From an uncultured Alphaproteobacteria bacterium (GTDB taxonomy: Bacteria; Pseudomonadota; Alphaproteobacteria; Micropepsales; Micropepsaceae): a stretch of 37,579 bases of DNA. A program made the translations under genes and the position numbers. Below are positions 25,495 to 33,315 of the stretch, piece after piece (the first letter of the stretch is position 1; every line of letters begins with the position of its first letter). The stretch covers positions 1 to 37,579 of the forward strand of contig CAIUCH010000033.1 of assembly GCA_903897605.1 (NCBI GenBank), in the 5' to 3' direction. Under the pieces are notes generated by a model. The model was not told the origin of the DNA. It did not search any database and worked only from the letters and a program-made list of their open reading frames with translations.

Positions 25495-27003
25495 ATGGAC
25501 GCGAGCCTTGACGTCACCGATCCCGGTCCCCGGATCACGGGTCACAGTTTCGCCGCCTGGATGGCGGAGGCGCGGGAGCTTGCCCGGCTGGCGGTGCCGA
25601 TGGCGGCGACCCAGCTGGCCCAGATGATCATCCTGGCCACCGACACCGTCATGCTGGGGCATTTCAGCAAGGAGGCGCTGGCCGCCGGCGCCATCGGCAA
25701 CACGGTTTTTTTCTTCATCTGGCTGCTCGGGACCGGACCGGTCTCGGCGGTGTCGCCGATGATTGCCCATGTCGTGGGCAGGCACTCGGCATCGCAGAAG
25801 CCGCGCGACCGAGAAGGAGCGTCGGCCAGGAAAAGTGGAGACCGGTTTTCCGTCCGGCCGCGCGACCAGAGAGAAGTACGTTTGGTGGTGCGCATGGGCC
25901 TTTGGTCGGTCGTCCTGATGTCGCCGCCGTTGCTCGCGGTTCTGTTCTTCACCCGCGATATTCTCCTGCCGTTGCATCAGGAACCACAGCTTGCGGCGGA
26001 CGCCGGCATCTATACCGCTGCGCTGGCCTTCGGCCTGCCCTGCTCGCTCGCCTTCCAGGTGCTGCGCAATTTCTCCACCTCGCTCAGCCGTCCGGTGGCG
26101 CCGATGGTGGTGATGGGGCTTGCCATCCTGTTCAATGCCCTGGGTGACTATGGACTGATTTTCGGTCATTTCGGCTTGCCGCAGCTGGGTCTGATGGGCG
26201 CGGGCATCGCCAGCGCCTCCTCGAACCTTTTCACCTTGGTGGCGATGACGGCGATCGCCCTCACCATGCCTTCTCTACGGGCCTACAAATTCCTGCACCG
26301 CATCGCGCGGCCTCACTGGCGCTCCCTGACCGAGCTTTTCCATCTTGGGCTGCCGATCGGCGTCACCATGCTGTTCGAGGTCGCCCTGTTCAACGCCGCC
26401 ACCTTGGCGATGGGAACCTTCGGCATCGCGGCCCTGGCGGCACATCAGATTGCCATCACCATTCCGTCGCTGACGTTCATGGTGCCGCTGGGCATCGGTC
26501 TGGCCGGAACCGTGCGCGTCGGCCTGGCGGCAGGCGCGGGCGACATGTATGGCGCCCGGCGCGCCGGATTCACCGCCATCGGCATGGGCGCTGCCTTCAT
26601 GCTTTGCGCCGCGCTGGTGCTGCTGCTGTTTCCGCTTCGCATCGCCATGCTGTGGCTGCCGGACAGCGCGGCCAACCGCGACGTGCTGGCCCTGGCGGTC
26701 ACGTTTCTGCATGTCGCCGCCGCGTTCCAGCTGATGGATGGAATGCAGGTCACCGCGTCGATGAGCCTGCGGGGATTGAAAGACGCGCGCGGGCCGATGT
26801 GGCTGGCGGGCGCATCCTATTGGCTGGCAGGGGCGCCGATGTGCGCCTTTCTCGGTTTCGGCCTGGGCATGAAGGGATTTGGCATCTGGCTGGGCTTAGC
26901 TTTCGGGCTGCTGGTGGCGGCTGTCTTGCTCGTCACCCGTTTTGCGTTGCTGTCAAAGCGCCCCGTGCCAGCGCCAAACGAGCAGCGCGCCGATCGCCAC
27001 TAG
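25495..27003 (+). CDS. MATE family efflux transporter
   Basis: This 502-aa inner-membrane protein has about 12 hydrophobic segments. MATE features include LAVPMAATQLAQMIILATDT, VMLGHFSKEALAAGAIGNT and FFFIWLLGTGPVSAVSPMIA in the first lobe. The second lobe has HLGLPIGVTMLFEVALFNAA, GTFGIAALAAHQIAITIPSL and DGMQVTASMSLRGLKDARGP. These match NorM-type Na+ or H+ antiporters that export cationic drugs. The start is ATG 25495 with AGAAGG upstream. The loop after TM2 carries an unusual charged insert around residues 102-124 (see the repeat at 25800-25867). The 3' end overlaps ubiB by 51 bp, tail-to-tail. The substrate is unknown. Confidence 0.93.
   Translation: MDASLDVTDPGPRITGHSFAAWMAEARELARLAVPMAATQLAQMIILATDTVMLGHFSKEALAAGAIGNTVFFFIWLLGTGPVSAVSPMIAHVVGRHSASQKPRDREGASARKSGDRFSVRPRDQREVRLVVRMGLWSVVLMSPPLLAVLFFTRDILLPLHQEPQLAADAGIYTAALAFGLPCSLAFQVLRNFSTSLSRPVAPMVVMGLAILFNALGDYGLIFGHFGLPQLGLMGAGIASASSNLFTLVAMTAIALTMPSLRAYKFLHRIARPHWRSLTELFHLGLPIGVTMLFEVALFNAATLAMGTFGIAALAAHQIAITIPSLTFMVPLGIGLAGTVRVGLAAGAGDMYGARRAGFTAIGMGAAFMLCAALVLLLFPLRIAMLWLPDSAANRDVLALAVTFLHVAAAFQLMDGMQVTASMSLRGLKDARGPMWLAGASYWLAGAPMCAFLGFGLGMKGFGIWLGLAFGLLVAAVLLVTRFALLSKRPVPAPNEQRADRH
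25800..25867 (+). repeat. In-frame 57-bp palindromic insertion with 11-bp direct repeat inside the MATE gene
   Basis: GCCGCGCGACC occurs at 25800-25810 and again, exactly, at 25857-25867: a 57-bp (19-codon) period. Between them lies GGAAAA-GTGGAGACCGG-TTTTCC, the core of a palindromic sequence that I recall as widespread in alphaproteobacterial genomes (AAAGTGG-x-ACCGGTTTTC type). In protein, KPRD and RPRD bracket an Arg/Ser-rich EGASARKSGDRFSV segment in the TM2-TM3 loop. The frame stays open, so the gene is probably still functional. Confidence 0.7.
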
Positions 27004-28518
27004 CAACACGACCAGCGCGACGCGGAGAGGGCGGCTTTTGCGGTTTTGTTCCTGGGCGATTTCGCGCGCGGTGTCGGGATGGAGGCGCACACCGCCTTCC
27101 GCCACCATTTGCGAAAGCTGTTCGGCATTGCGCACCAGTTGCGGCAGGTCCTCGGCCAACCTGCCCAGGGCACTGACGCCCTCGGCGGCACGGGCCAGCC
27201 GCGCTTCCGGTCCCAGATTGTCGGAAACCCAGCGCTCCGCCACGGGCCGCGCGGCTTCCCAGATATCGAAATCGGGATCCAGGCTGCGCGCCACGCCCTC
27301 CACCACCACCATGGTCTTTTGCAGCAACACCAACTGCGGCTGGGCCTGCATGTCGAAACGCCGCGTGGTTTCGAACAGTTGGCCCAGCAGCCGCGCGATG
27401 GAGACATCGCGGGCGCTCTTGCCGAAGATCGGCTCGCCGATGGCGCGAAGCGCCTGTGCGAAGGTTTCGACCGGATGATGCGGCGGCACGAACGCATAAT
27501 CGTAATGCAGCTGCGCCACCCGCCGGTAATCGCGGGACAGAAATCCTGCCAAGGTTCCGGCCATGAAGCGGCGCATACCGATATCCAGCCGCCCCATGAT
27601 GCCGAAATCCACCGCCACCAGGCGGCCCTCACCATCCAGGAACAGGTTCCCCGGATGCATGTCGGCATGAAAGAACCCGTCGCGCAGCGCCTGGGTGAGA
27701 AAACTGCGGACCAGGGTCAGCGCGATCTTCTTGGGATCATATCCGGCTGCCTGCAGCGCGGCGGCATCGCGGATCGGCACGCCGTCGATCCATTCGCTGG
27801 TCAGCACCCGTCCCGACGTGCGCGTCCAATCCACATGCGGCACCCGGAATTCCGCATCGCCACGGGTGCGTTCATAAAGTTCGGACGCCGCTGCCGCCTC
27901 CATTCGCAGATCAAGCTCCAGCGCCACCGAGGCCGCCAAGGTTTCCACCAGGGCGATGAAGCGCAGGCGGCGGGCTTCCACCAAAAAACGCTCGGCCAGG
28001 CGCGCGAACAGGGCCAGCGCGTCCAGGTCGCGGCGAAACAAGGCTTCGATGCCAGGGCGCAGCACCTTGACCGCGGCCTCTGCACCTTCGGAGGTGGCGG
28101 CGCGGTGCACCTGGGCGATCGAGGCCGCCGCGACCGTCGCACCGAAAGCCGAAAACAGACTTTCCACCGGATGGCCCAGCTCGCGGGCAATTTCCGCCCG
28201 CGCCACGGCATCGGCAAAAGGCGGCAGCCGGTCCTGCAGATGCTCCAGCGCATGGGCGACATCCTCGCCCACCATGTCGGGCCGCGTCGCCAGCATCTGG
28301 CCCAGCTTGATATAGGCGGGACCCAACCGCTCCAAGGCTCGCGCCAGACGCACCCCCGGCGGGCCGCTCTCGCGCACCCGGCCGAAACCCAGCACCAGCC
28401 GCGCCACCCGCGCGCCAAGTGGAAGCCGGGCGCGGTATTCACCCGGCAGCAGCGCGTCATAGCGCGCAAGCAGCCGCGCGGATTGCCACAAGCGCAGCAG
28501 GCTCGAAATATCGCTCAT
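26953..28518 (-). CDS. ubiB: UbiB-type atypical protein kinase/ATPase for ubiquinone synthesis
   Basis: UbiB (ABC1/ADCK family) is a membrane-associated ATPase that supports coenzyme Q synthesis, probably by extracting hydrophobic intermediates. The 521-aa product has the N-terminal KxGQ motif at 71-74 (AYIKLGQMLATRPD) and the Lys151 ATP-binding strand VKVLRPG. It also has the catalytic-loop-like FFHADMHPGNLF and the metal-binding VDFGIMGRLD. A C-terminal hydrophobic helix (LRVALVVLLVAIGALLVW) anchors it in the inner membrane. The start ATG shares one base with the ubiE stop (TGATG). Its end overlaps the MATE gene by 51 bp. Confidence 0.96.
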   Translation of the reverse strand: MSDISSLLRLWQSARLLARYDALLPGEYRARLPLGARVARLVLGFGRVRESGPPGVRLARALERLGPAYIKLGQMLATRPDMVGEDVAHALEHLQDRLPPFADAVARAEIARELGHPVESLFSAFGATVAAASIAQVHRAATSEGAEAAVKVLRPGIEALFRRDLDALALFARLAERFLVEARRLRFIALVETLAASVALELDLRMEAAAASELYERTRGDAEFRVPHVDWTRTSGRVLTSEWIDGVPIRDAAALQAAGYDPKKIALTLVRSFLTQALRDGFFHADMHPGNLFLDGEGRLVAVDFGIMGRLDIGMRRFMAGTLAGFLSRDYRRVAQLHYDYAFVPPHHPVETFAQALRAIGEPIFGKSARDVSIARLLGQLFETTRRFDMQAQPQLVLLQKTMVVVEGVARSLDPDFDIWEAARPVAERWVSDNLGPEARLARAAEGVSALGRLAEDLPQLVRNAEQLSQMVAEGGVRLHPDTAREIAQEQNRKSRPLRVALVVLLVAIGALLVWRWHGAL

Positions 28519-29273
28519 CAGATACGCCAGGCCGAATGCATCGCGGCAATACCGCCGGAGAGCGTGCGGATCTTGACTTGTTCAAGACCGGCATCGGCGA
28601 TCATGCGCGCGAATTGATCCGGCGGCGGAAAGCGCCGGATGCTTTCTGCCAAATAGCGATAGGATTCTTCATCGCCGGCGACCAGCGCCCCCAACTTCGG
28701 CAACAGCTTGAAGGAATAGGCATCGTAAAGCGCATCCAGCCCCGGCACATTCACTTTTGAAAATTCCAGGCACAAAAACCGCCCGCCCGGCTTCAGGACG
28801 CGCCTTGCCTCACGAAGCGCCGCCTCGATATGAGTGACATTGCGAATGCCGAAGGCAATTGTATATGCGTCGAACTGGCCGTCCGCAAAAGGCAGACGCT
28901 CCGCATCGCCGCAAATCCATTCGATCGCATTTTCGCCCTTGGCGTTTGCGCGCCGCACGCCCTCGCCCAGCATGGCGGCGTTGATGTCACAGACCGTAAT
29001 CGCCGCGGCGGCGCCCCGTGCCCGCGCCATGTCCGAAATGCGAAATGCGATGTCGCCGGTGCCGCCTGCCACATCCAGCACCCGCCAGCCGGGTCTGGGG
29101 CCCAGCCATTCCACCATCGCATCCTTCCAGATGCGGTGGACGCCGCCCGACATGACGTCATTCATCAGGTCGTAGCGGGCCGCCACGGAGGAGAACACCT
29201 CGCGGACAAGGCCTTCCTTTTCGGCCTCCGGCACATCGCGGAAACCGAAGCTGGCGGTTTTGCTGTCGCTCAT
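28518..29273 (-). CDS. ubiE: Demethylmenaquinone/ubiquinone C-methyltransferase
   Basis: UbiE methylates the quinone ring using SAM. The 251-aa product has [19 protein letters not shown], the family signature; [20 protein letters not shown] and [13 protein letters not shown], the SAM motif [16 protein letters not shown]; and [20 protein letters not shown] with the UbiE signature. The C-terminal [12 protein letters not shown] is also typical. I chose ATG 29273; the frame is open upstream to 29558 antisense to mutM, which is an artefact of GC-rich DNA. It is divergent from mutM, with 46 bp between starts, and coupled to ubiB downstream. Confidence 0.96.
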   Translation of the reverse strand: MSDSKTASFGFRDVPEAEKEGLVREVFSSVAARYDLMNDVMSGGVHRIWKDAMVEWLGPRPGWRVLDVAGGTGDIAFRISDMARARGAAAAITVCDINAAMLGEGVRRANAKGENAIEWICGDAERLPFADGQFDAYTIAFGIRNVTHIEAALREARRVLKPGGRFLCLEFSKVNVPGLDALYDAYSFKLLPKLGALVAGDEESYRYLAESIRRFPPPDQFARMIADAGLEQVKIRTLSGGIAAMHSAWRI

Positions 29274-29319
29274 GCGGCCAACCATAGCGCGGCCAAGGCG
29301 GGATGGGCTAGATAAACCC

Positions 29320-30222
29320 ATGCCCGAACTTCCCGAAGTCGAAACCGTGCGCCTTGGGCTTCTGCCCGCGTTGGAAGGCCGCACCATTACGCAAGCCCAT
29401 ATCCGGCGCAAAGATCTGCGCCGCCCTTTCCCGCCGCGCTTTGCCGAGCGGCTGACCGGCCGCGTGGTGCGAAAACTCACCCGCCGGGCCAAATATATTC
29501 TGGCCGCGCTCGATAGCGGCGAGACCTTGGTCATCCATCTGGGAATGTCGGGCCGCATCAGTGTCTATGCCGAAGGCAAGCAGCGGCGCCTGGGCGATTA
29601 TGTCTACAGCCCCGCACCGGATGGCGTCGGCCAGGGCAAGCATGATCACGTCGTGATCGAGACCGACGCGCCGGCCCGCATCGTGTTCAACGATCATCGC
29701 CGCTTCGGCCTGATGACCTTGGTGCCGACAAAAACACTGGACGCGGACCCATTGTTCAAGGATATCGGCATCGAACCATTGTCCAAACAATTCGACGCCA
29801 AACATCTGGCTGCCGCTTTGGAGGGCAAAAAAACACCGATCAAATCGGCATTGCTGGATCAACGCGTGGTGGCGGGTCTCGGCAACATCTATGTCTGCGA
29901 AGCGCTGTTTGGTGCCCATATCTCACCCAAGCGGCTGGCCGGCGCGGTCAAGAAAGATCAAATCGCGATGCTGGTACGCGCGATCAAGCAGGTTCTGAAG
30001 GATGCGATCGCGGCCGGCGGCTCGACCTTGCGGGACCATGCCCAGGCCACCGGCGACCCCGGCAATTTCCAGCATCGCTTTTTGGTCTATGGCCGGGAGG
30101 GCAAGCCCTGCAAAGGCACGGCCTCAAGCAGCGAAGGCCATAAAAAGGATTGTAGGGGCACGGTCAAACGCATCGTACAGGCTGGGCGCTCGACCTTTTA
30201 CTGTCCTGCCTGCCAAAAATAG
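29320..30222 (+). CDS. mutM: Formamidopyrimidine-DNA glycosylase (8-oxoguanine) with expanded zinc finger
   Basis: MutM excises 8-oxoG and formamidopyrimidines and nicks the abasic site. The 300-aa product starts [10 protein letters not shown] with catalytic Pro2 and Glu3. Lys in RRAKYIL, the HLGMSGR loop, [25 protein letters not shown] and GGSTLRDH match the H2TH domain. The C-terminal zinc finger is unusual: Cys264 and Cys278 are 13 residues apart, whereas the family has 2-4 between the first two ligands. The second half, [18 protein letters not shown] (Cys295, Cys298), is normal. The inserted part reads [13 protein letters not shown], and CKGT/CRGT suggest a 42-bp imperfect duplication. 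Length is slightly above the usual 270-295. Confidence 0.95.
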   Translation: MPELPEVETVRLGLLPALEGRTITQAHIRRKDLRRPFPPRFAERLTGRVVRKLTRRAKYILAALDSGETLVIHLGMSGRISVYAEGKQRRLGDYVYSPAPDGVGQGKHDHVVIETDAPARIVFNDHRRFGLMTLVPTKTLDADPLFKDIGIEPLSKQFDAKHLAAALEGKKTPIKSALLDQRVVAGLGNIYVCEALFGAHISPKRLAGAVKKDQIAMLVRAIKQVLKDAIAAGGSTLRDHAQATGDPGNFQHRFLVYGREGKPCKGTASSSEGHKKDCRGTVKRIVQAGRSTFYCPACQK

Positions 30223-30240
30223 GCGCACCCAAGGGCTTTA

Positions 30241-30269
30241 TTGACCACAAAGCGGTGCCGGGCTATATG
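30241..30269 (+). promoter_or_regulatory. Sigma-70-type promoter of rpsT
   Basis: TTGACC (30241-30246), a 17-nt spacer, then TATATG (30264-30269), located 30 bp before the rpsT start. This is one of the clearest promoter matches in the window. A CAGGA ribosome site follows near 30288. Confidence 0.6.
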
Positions 30270-30299
30270 CCCGCCTCTTTTCCACAGCCAGGAATGCCC

Positions 30300-30566
30300 A
30301 TGCCCAATATCGCCTCGTCCCGCAAGCGCGTCCGTACCACGGCAAAGCGCACTGCGATCAACACCTCCCGTAGAACCCGCGTCCGCGGCTTCATTCGCAA
30401 GGTGGAAGAGGCCATTATCAAGGGCGACAAGACCGCCGCCCTGGCCGCGCTGAAAGCCGCCGAGCCCGAGATCATGCGGGGCGTCTCCAAGGGCGTGCTG
30501 CACAAGAACACTGGCGCGCGGAAGGTTTCGCGCCTGACCAAAAGGGTCGCAAAACTGCAAAAATAA
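30300..30566 (+). CDS. rpsT: 30S ribosomal protein S20
   Basis: S20 binds 16S rRNA early in 30S assembly. The 88-aa basic helical product begins [20 protein letters not shown] and continues [20 protein letters not shown], with a C-terminal [16 protein letters not shown]; this is the S20 consensus. I chose ATG 30300; an in-frame ATG two codons earlier is possible, but the spacing to the CAGGA site favours 30300. It has its own promoter upstream and an intrinsic terminator downstream, so it is probably monocistronic. Position between mutM and dnaA is conserved in alphaproteobacteria. Confidence 0.97.
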   Translation: MPNIASSRKRVRTTAKRTAINTSRRTRVRGFIRKVEEAIIKGDKTAALAALKAAEPEIMRGVSKGVLHKNTGARKVSRLTKRVAKLQK

Positions 30567-30619
30567 CCGAAGCCGCTGGAATCGCTTCGGAATTCAAAAC
30601 AAGACCAAGTCTAGGAAAG

Positions 30620-30647
30620 GCCCGATCCCGAAAATCGGGCTTTTTTT
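30620..30647 (+). terminator. Rho-independent terminator after rpsT
   Basis: A perfect 7-bp stem GCCCGAT/ATCGGGC (30620-30626 and 30634-30640) with a 7-nt loop is followed by seven T. It lies 54 bp after the rpsT stop and is the textbook form. Confidence 0.93.
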
Positions 30648-31057
30648 ATTGTCAGTATGCTGACAGTCACAGGTTCATAATTTTTCGGCAGTGCAGCAAT
30701 AGCGGTGCTCCTGCTAACCCACTGATTCGATGCGCTTTGATCAGAGGATCGTATTTTCCGTATACTGCACAATCAGTTAGCGCGATTCGCAAAAGTGAAT
30801 AATTTTGTCGAATCGAGCTTTGTTCCAGTTTTATTCCTCTTGTGCGGGCGCCCGACTTGATCGTATCTTCCTTAACGGTCGGGGCGGAAGACAAGATATG
30901 TCGAAACATAGAAGCATTAATTGCAAAGTATTCGACATTTTAGAGAGCAACTTGGACAGTGTTGTAAAGTCCAACCCTCGCTGAATCCTTGAAATTGTGA
31001 ACCTTTTATGCTGGGCGATGACCCCGGCAATGCTCGAACTTTCTCAAGGCTGTGGTG
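30648..31057. other. AT-rich non-coding region between rpsT and the rhodanese gene
   Basis: Hand counting of 30721-30960 gives 103 G/C of 240 (43%), well below the surrounding genes. It holds an inverted repeat TGTCAG-TATG-CTGACA right after the terminator (30650-30665) and a promoter-like pair at 30737-30766. GATCGTATYTTCC occurs twice (30747-30759 and 30859-30871). Frames on the minus strand (30667-30909) have no recognisable product. I found no perfect DnaA box (TTATNCACA); one near match, TTATTCACT, is on the minus strand at about 30795-30803. It could be an RNA gene, a transferred remnant, or an origin-like region. Confidence 0.5.
30737..30766 (+). promoter_or_regulatory. Promoter-like sequence in the AT-rich gap
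   Basis: TTGATC (30737-30742), 18-nt spacer, TATACT (30761-30766), reading right. The nearest downstream gene is the rhodanese, 290 bp away, so it would give a long leader or a small RNA. Prediction only. Confidence 0.4.
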
Positions 31058-31504
31058 ATGTCCTCTTCTACTTCTCCAGAATATGCGGGCGATCTTGGAA
31101 TTGCCCAGGCGTGGGACCTTCTGGAACGCGAGCCGCAGGCCCAATTGGTCGATGTGCGAACCGTCGCGGAATGGAATTTTGTCGGCCTGCCCGAACTATC
31201 GTCGCTCGATCGCCGGGCGCATTGCATCGAATGGCAGTCCTTCCCCACCATGCAGCCGAACACGAACTTTGCCGCCGATGCCGCCGAGACCTTGCAGACC
31301 GCGGGTGCCGGGCATCAGACGCCGATACTGTTCCTTTGCCGCTCGGGAGCGCGTTCGCGTGCCGCGGCGATGGCGATGACTCGGGCGGGATTTGAAAAGG
31401 CTTTCAACATCGCGGGCGGTTTTGAAGGCGATCTCAATGGCGAGGGCCACCGCGGTGCGACAAATGGTTGGAAGGCGGCAGGCCTTCCCTGGCGACAAAC
31501 ATGA
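31058..31504 (+). CDS. Rhodanese-like domain protein
   Basis: This 148-aa single-domain sulfurtransferase-like protein has no signal peptide. The N-terminal CH2A-like strand is AQLVDVRTVAEWNFVGLPEL. The active-site loop LFLCRSGARSRAAA has catalytic Cys94 and the CRSGxRS pattern of small rhodaneses related to GlpE/PspE. FNIAGGFEGDLN and NGWKAAGLPW close the domain. Such proteins move sulfane sulfur to thiol acceptors. I chose ATG 31058 with AAGG about 9 nt upstream; a GTG at 31052 is also possible. It sits between rpsT and dnaA, 123 bp before dnaA, in the same direction. A link to replication is not implied by the sequence. Confidence 0.92.
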   Translation: MSSSTSPEYAGDLGIAQAWDLLEREPQAQLVDVRTVAEWNFVGLPELSSLDRRAHCIEWQSFPTMQPNTNFAADAAETLQTAGAGHQTPILFLCRSGARSRAAAMAMTRAGFEKAFNIAGGFEGDLNGEGHRGATNGWKAAGLPWRQT

Positions 31505-31627
31505 AGGGGAAATTCATGCGACAAGACAGGATTGCGCGATAAGCGTTTGAAGTAAAAAATATAAGAGCATTCAAAAGCTCGGCGGACACGCGGCCCACGC
31601 GTGCTGACACAGAATGGGTATTGAGAC

Positions 31628-33055
31628 ATGGGACATTTGACGGGCAAACCGATGCGGCCGGATTGGCCAAATGCGTGGGCGGCGGTGCGCGAGCGCATGC
31701 GGCGCGAATTGGGCGATCCGGTATTCGAGGCCTGGATCGGCCCCCTCAGCCTGGAATCGTCGGAACGCGACGATCTCAAGATTGGTGCTGCCAAGCCCTT
31801 TGTCCGCAACTGGGTGGCGAATCACTATGTCGCCCGCATCGAGCGCGCTTTCCGCGCCGAAGGCGCCGAACCTGCTTCGATCTCGATCGTGATCTCGGCC
31901 GCATCGCCGCCGGTCATCGCTGGCGGCGTGACGCGGGAAACGCCGTCCGCCAATGTCAGCTATCTGCCCCAGCCGGCGCGCGGCGCCGAGGAGGGGGACG
32001 GCGCCCGTGGATTATGGACCCGCATGCTGCATCCCCAGCAAACCTTCGACAGCTTCATTCCCGGACGGGCCAATGAATTCGGCCATAGCGCGGCACGCGC
32101 CTTCGCCGAAGGCCAGCAATCGGAAATCCCGCTTCTGTTCATCCATGGCGGTTTCGGGTTCGGCAAGACGCATCTGCTGAACGCGGCGGCGCTGGAATTC
32201 CGCAAGCGCGGCCGGCGCACCCTGTTCCTCAGGGCCGAGGATTTCATGCGCCATTTCCTGGGTGCGCTCTATCGCAAGGATACCTTGGCCTTCAAGGAGG
32301 AGCTGCGCACCGCCGAAGTGCTGATCATCGACGATTTGCAACACATCTGCCGCTCGACCGCCACGGCGTCAGAATTTCTCTACACCGTCAACGCCTTTGC
32401 CGACCTGCGCCGCCGGGTGGTGATCGCCGCCGACCGCGCACCCCAGGCGCTGGAAGGCCTGGGCGCCGACGTCAAATCGCGGCTGGCGGGCGGGCTTTGC
32501 ATCGCGCTCGACAAGCCCGATCGCGATACCAGGCTGTCCATTCTGAAGGCCCGCGCCAGCGAATTCGCCCGGCACAAGCCCGAAGTGGTGCTGCCCGAGA
32601 TGGTGCTGGAGCGGATCGCCGATCTGGAAGATGCCAGCCCCCGCGAGATGATCGGGGTCTTCACCAAGCTCGCCACCTATGCCGATCTTACCAAGAAGCC
32701 GGTGACCCTGGAGACCGCCGAGGAAGCGGTCGGCCTGCGGGCCGGGCCCGGCATCAAGACCTCGATCGAGGACATCCAGCGCAAGACCGCCGAATTCTAC
32801 AAGCTCGACGTCAAGGATTTCCATTCCCCGCAGCGGGCCCGGCGCGTCGCCCGGCCCCGCCAGGTGGCGATGTATCTCTCGCGCAAGCTCACCACCCGCT
32901 CGCTGCCGGAGATCGGGCGGCGTTTCGGTGGCCGCGACCACACCACCGTGCTGCATGCCTGCCGCCGCATCGAAGCCCTGATCGTGGAGGATCCGCTATT
33001 CCGCCAGGAGGTGGATTTCCTCAGCCAAATGCTCCAGCGCAAGGGCGAGCTTTAG
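31628..33055 (+). CDS. dnaA: Chromosomal replication initiator protein DnaA
   Basis: DnaA binds oriC and opens it in the ATP form. The 475-aa product has domain I (about 10-75, WAAVRERMRRELGDPVFEAW), a short variable domain II, and the AAA+ domain from TFDSFIPGRANEFGHSAARA. Walker A is GGFGFGKT (174-181), with Phe where most DnaA have Leu. Walker B is VLIIDDLQHI (231-240), and the sensor/Arg-finger region reads ADRAPQALEGL and KSRLAGGL. Domain IV ends RPRQVAMYLSRKLTTRSLPE and IGRRFGGRDHTTVLHA, the DNA-binding signature. I chose ATG 31628; an internal Met at codon 9 is possible. A strong terminator follows, so dnaN is transcribed at least partly from its own promoter. Confidence 0.97.
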   Translation: MGHLTGKPMRPDWPNAWAAVRERMRRELGDPVFEAWIGPLSLESSERDDLKIGAAKPFVRNWVANHYVARIERAFRAEGAEPASISIVISAASPPVIAGGVTRETPSANVSYLPQPARGAEEGDGARGLWTRMLHPQQTFDSFIPGRANEFGHSAARAFAEGQQSEIPLLFIHGGFGFGKTHLLNAAALEFRKRGRRTLFLRAEDFMRHFLGALYRKDTLAFKEELRTAEVLIIDDLQHICRSTATASEFLYTVNAFADLRRRVVIAADRAPQALEGLGADVKSRLAGGLCIALDKPDRDTRLSILKARASEFARHKPEVVLPEMVLERIADLEDASPREMIGVFTKLATYADLTKKPVTLETAEEAVGLRAGPGIKTSIEDIQRKTAEFYKLDVKDFHSPQRARRVARPRQVAMYLSRKLTTRSLPEIGRRFGGRDHTTVLHACRRIEALIVEDPLFRQEVDFLSQMLQRKGEL

Positions 33056-33095
33056 GGGCTCGAAAAGGTCAGGAAAAAGTCCCGATTATCAAGCC

Positions 33096-33126
33096 AAAAA
33101 ACGCCGGTTTTGCCGGCGTTTTTTTT
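33096..33126 (+). terminator. Rho-independent terminator between dnaA and dnaN
   Basis: AACGCCGG (33100-33107), loop TTTTG, CCGGCGTT (33113-33120), preceded by a run of A and followed by T, so it could work in both directions. It begins about 40 bp after the dnaA stop. Confidence 0.93.
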
Positions 33127-33234
33127 GCCCTTTTGCCCCCCTTTTGGTATGGTCCTTCGCTTGAGTCTTGGGGCCGCCTTCGGGCGACCGGCATCCGCTC
33201 CAGAACACAAGAAAATTGGGGTTTTCCGGGCTTA

Positions 33235-33249
33235 TTTCGGTCACCGAAA
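33235..33249. promoter_or_regulatory. Palindrome upstream of dnaN
   Basis: TTTCGGT-C-ACCGAAA is a perfect 7-bp inverted repeat 66 bp before the dnaN start, in the 33127-33315 gap that must hold the dnaN promoter. It is a possible regulator site. No DnaA box is visible nearby, and no clear -35/-10 pair could be assigned. Confidence 0.35.
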
Positions 33250-33315
33250 AAGCTTTCCGGGAACAGGCTTTATGTCAGCGATGGGACGCTTCCCAAGGAA
33301 GCGCAAATCAGACCG

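Noticed and set aside
25495..27003. Frameshift or pseudogene in the MATE gene because of the odd charged loop
   Set aside because: The frame is open end to end and both lobes are well conserved, so an in-frame insertion is the better reading.
30667..30909. 80-codon minus-strand frame in the AT-rich gap
   Set aside because: No family match that I recognise; codon use differs from neighbours and there is no clear Shine-Dalgarno. Kept only as part of the unusual region.
30567..31627. Chromosome origin between rpsT and dnaA
   Set aside because: I searched by eye for TTATNCACA boxes and found only a single one-mismatch site. In many alphaproteobacteria oriC lies elsewhere (near hemE/parAB), so it is not called.
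31628..33055. Possible degenerate DnaA because of Phe in the Walker A loop
   Set aside because: GX4GKT, Walker B, the Arg-finger region and the DNA-binding signature are all intact; the Leu-to-Phe change is not in a catalytic residue.
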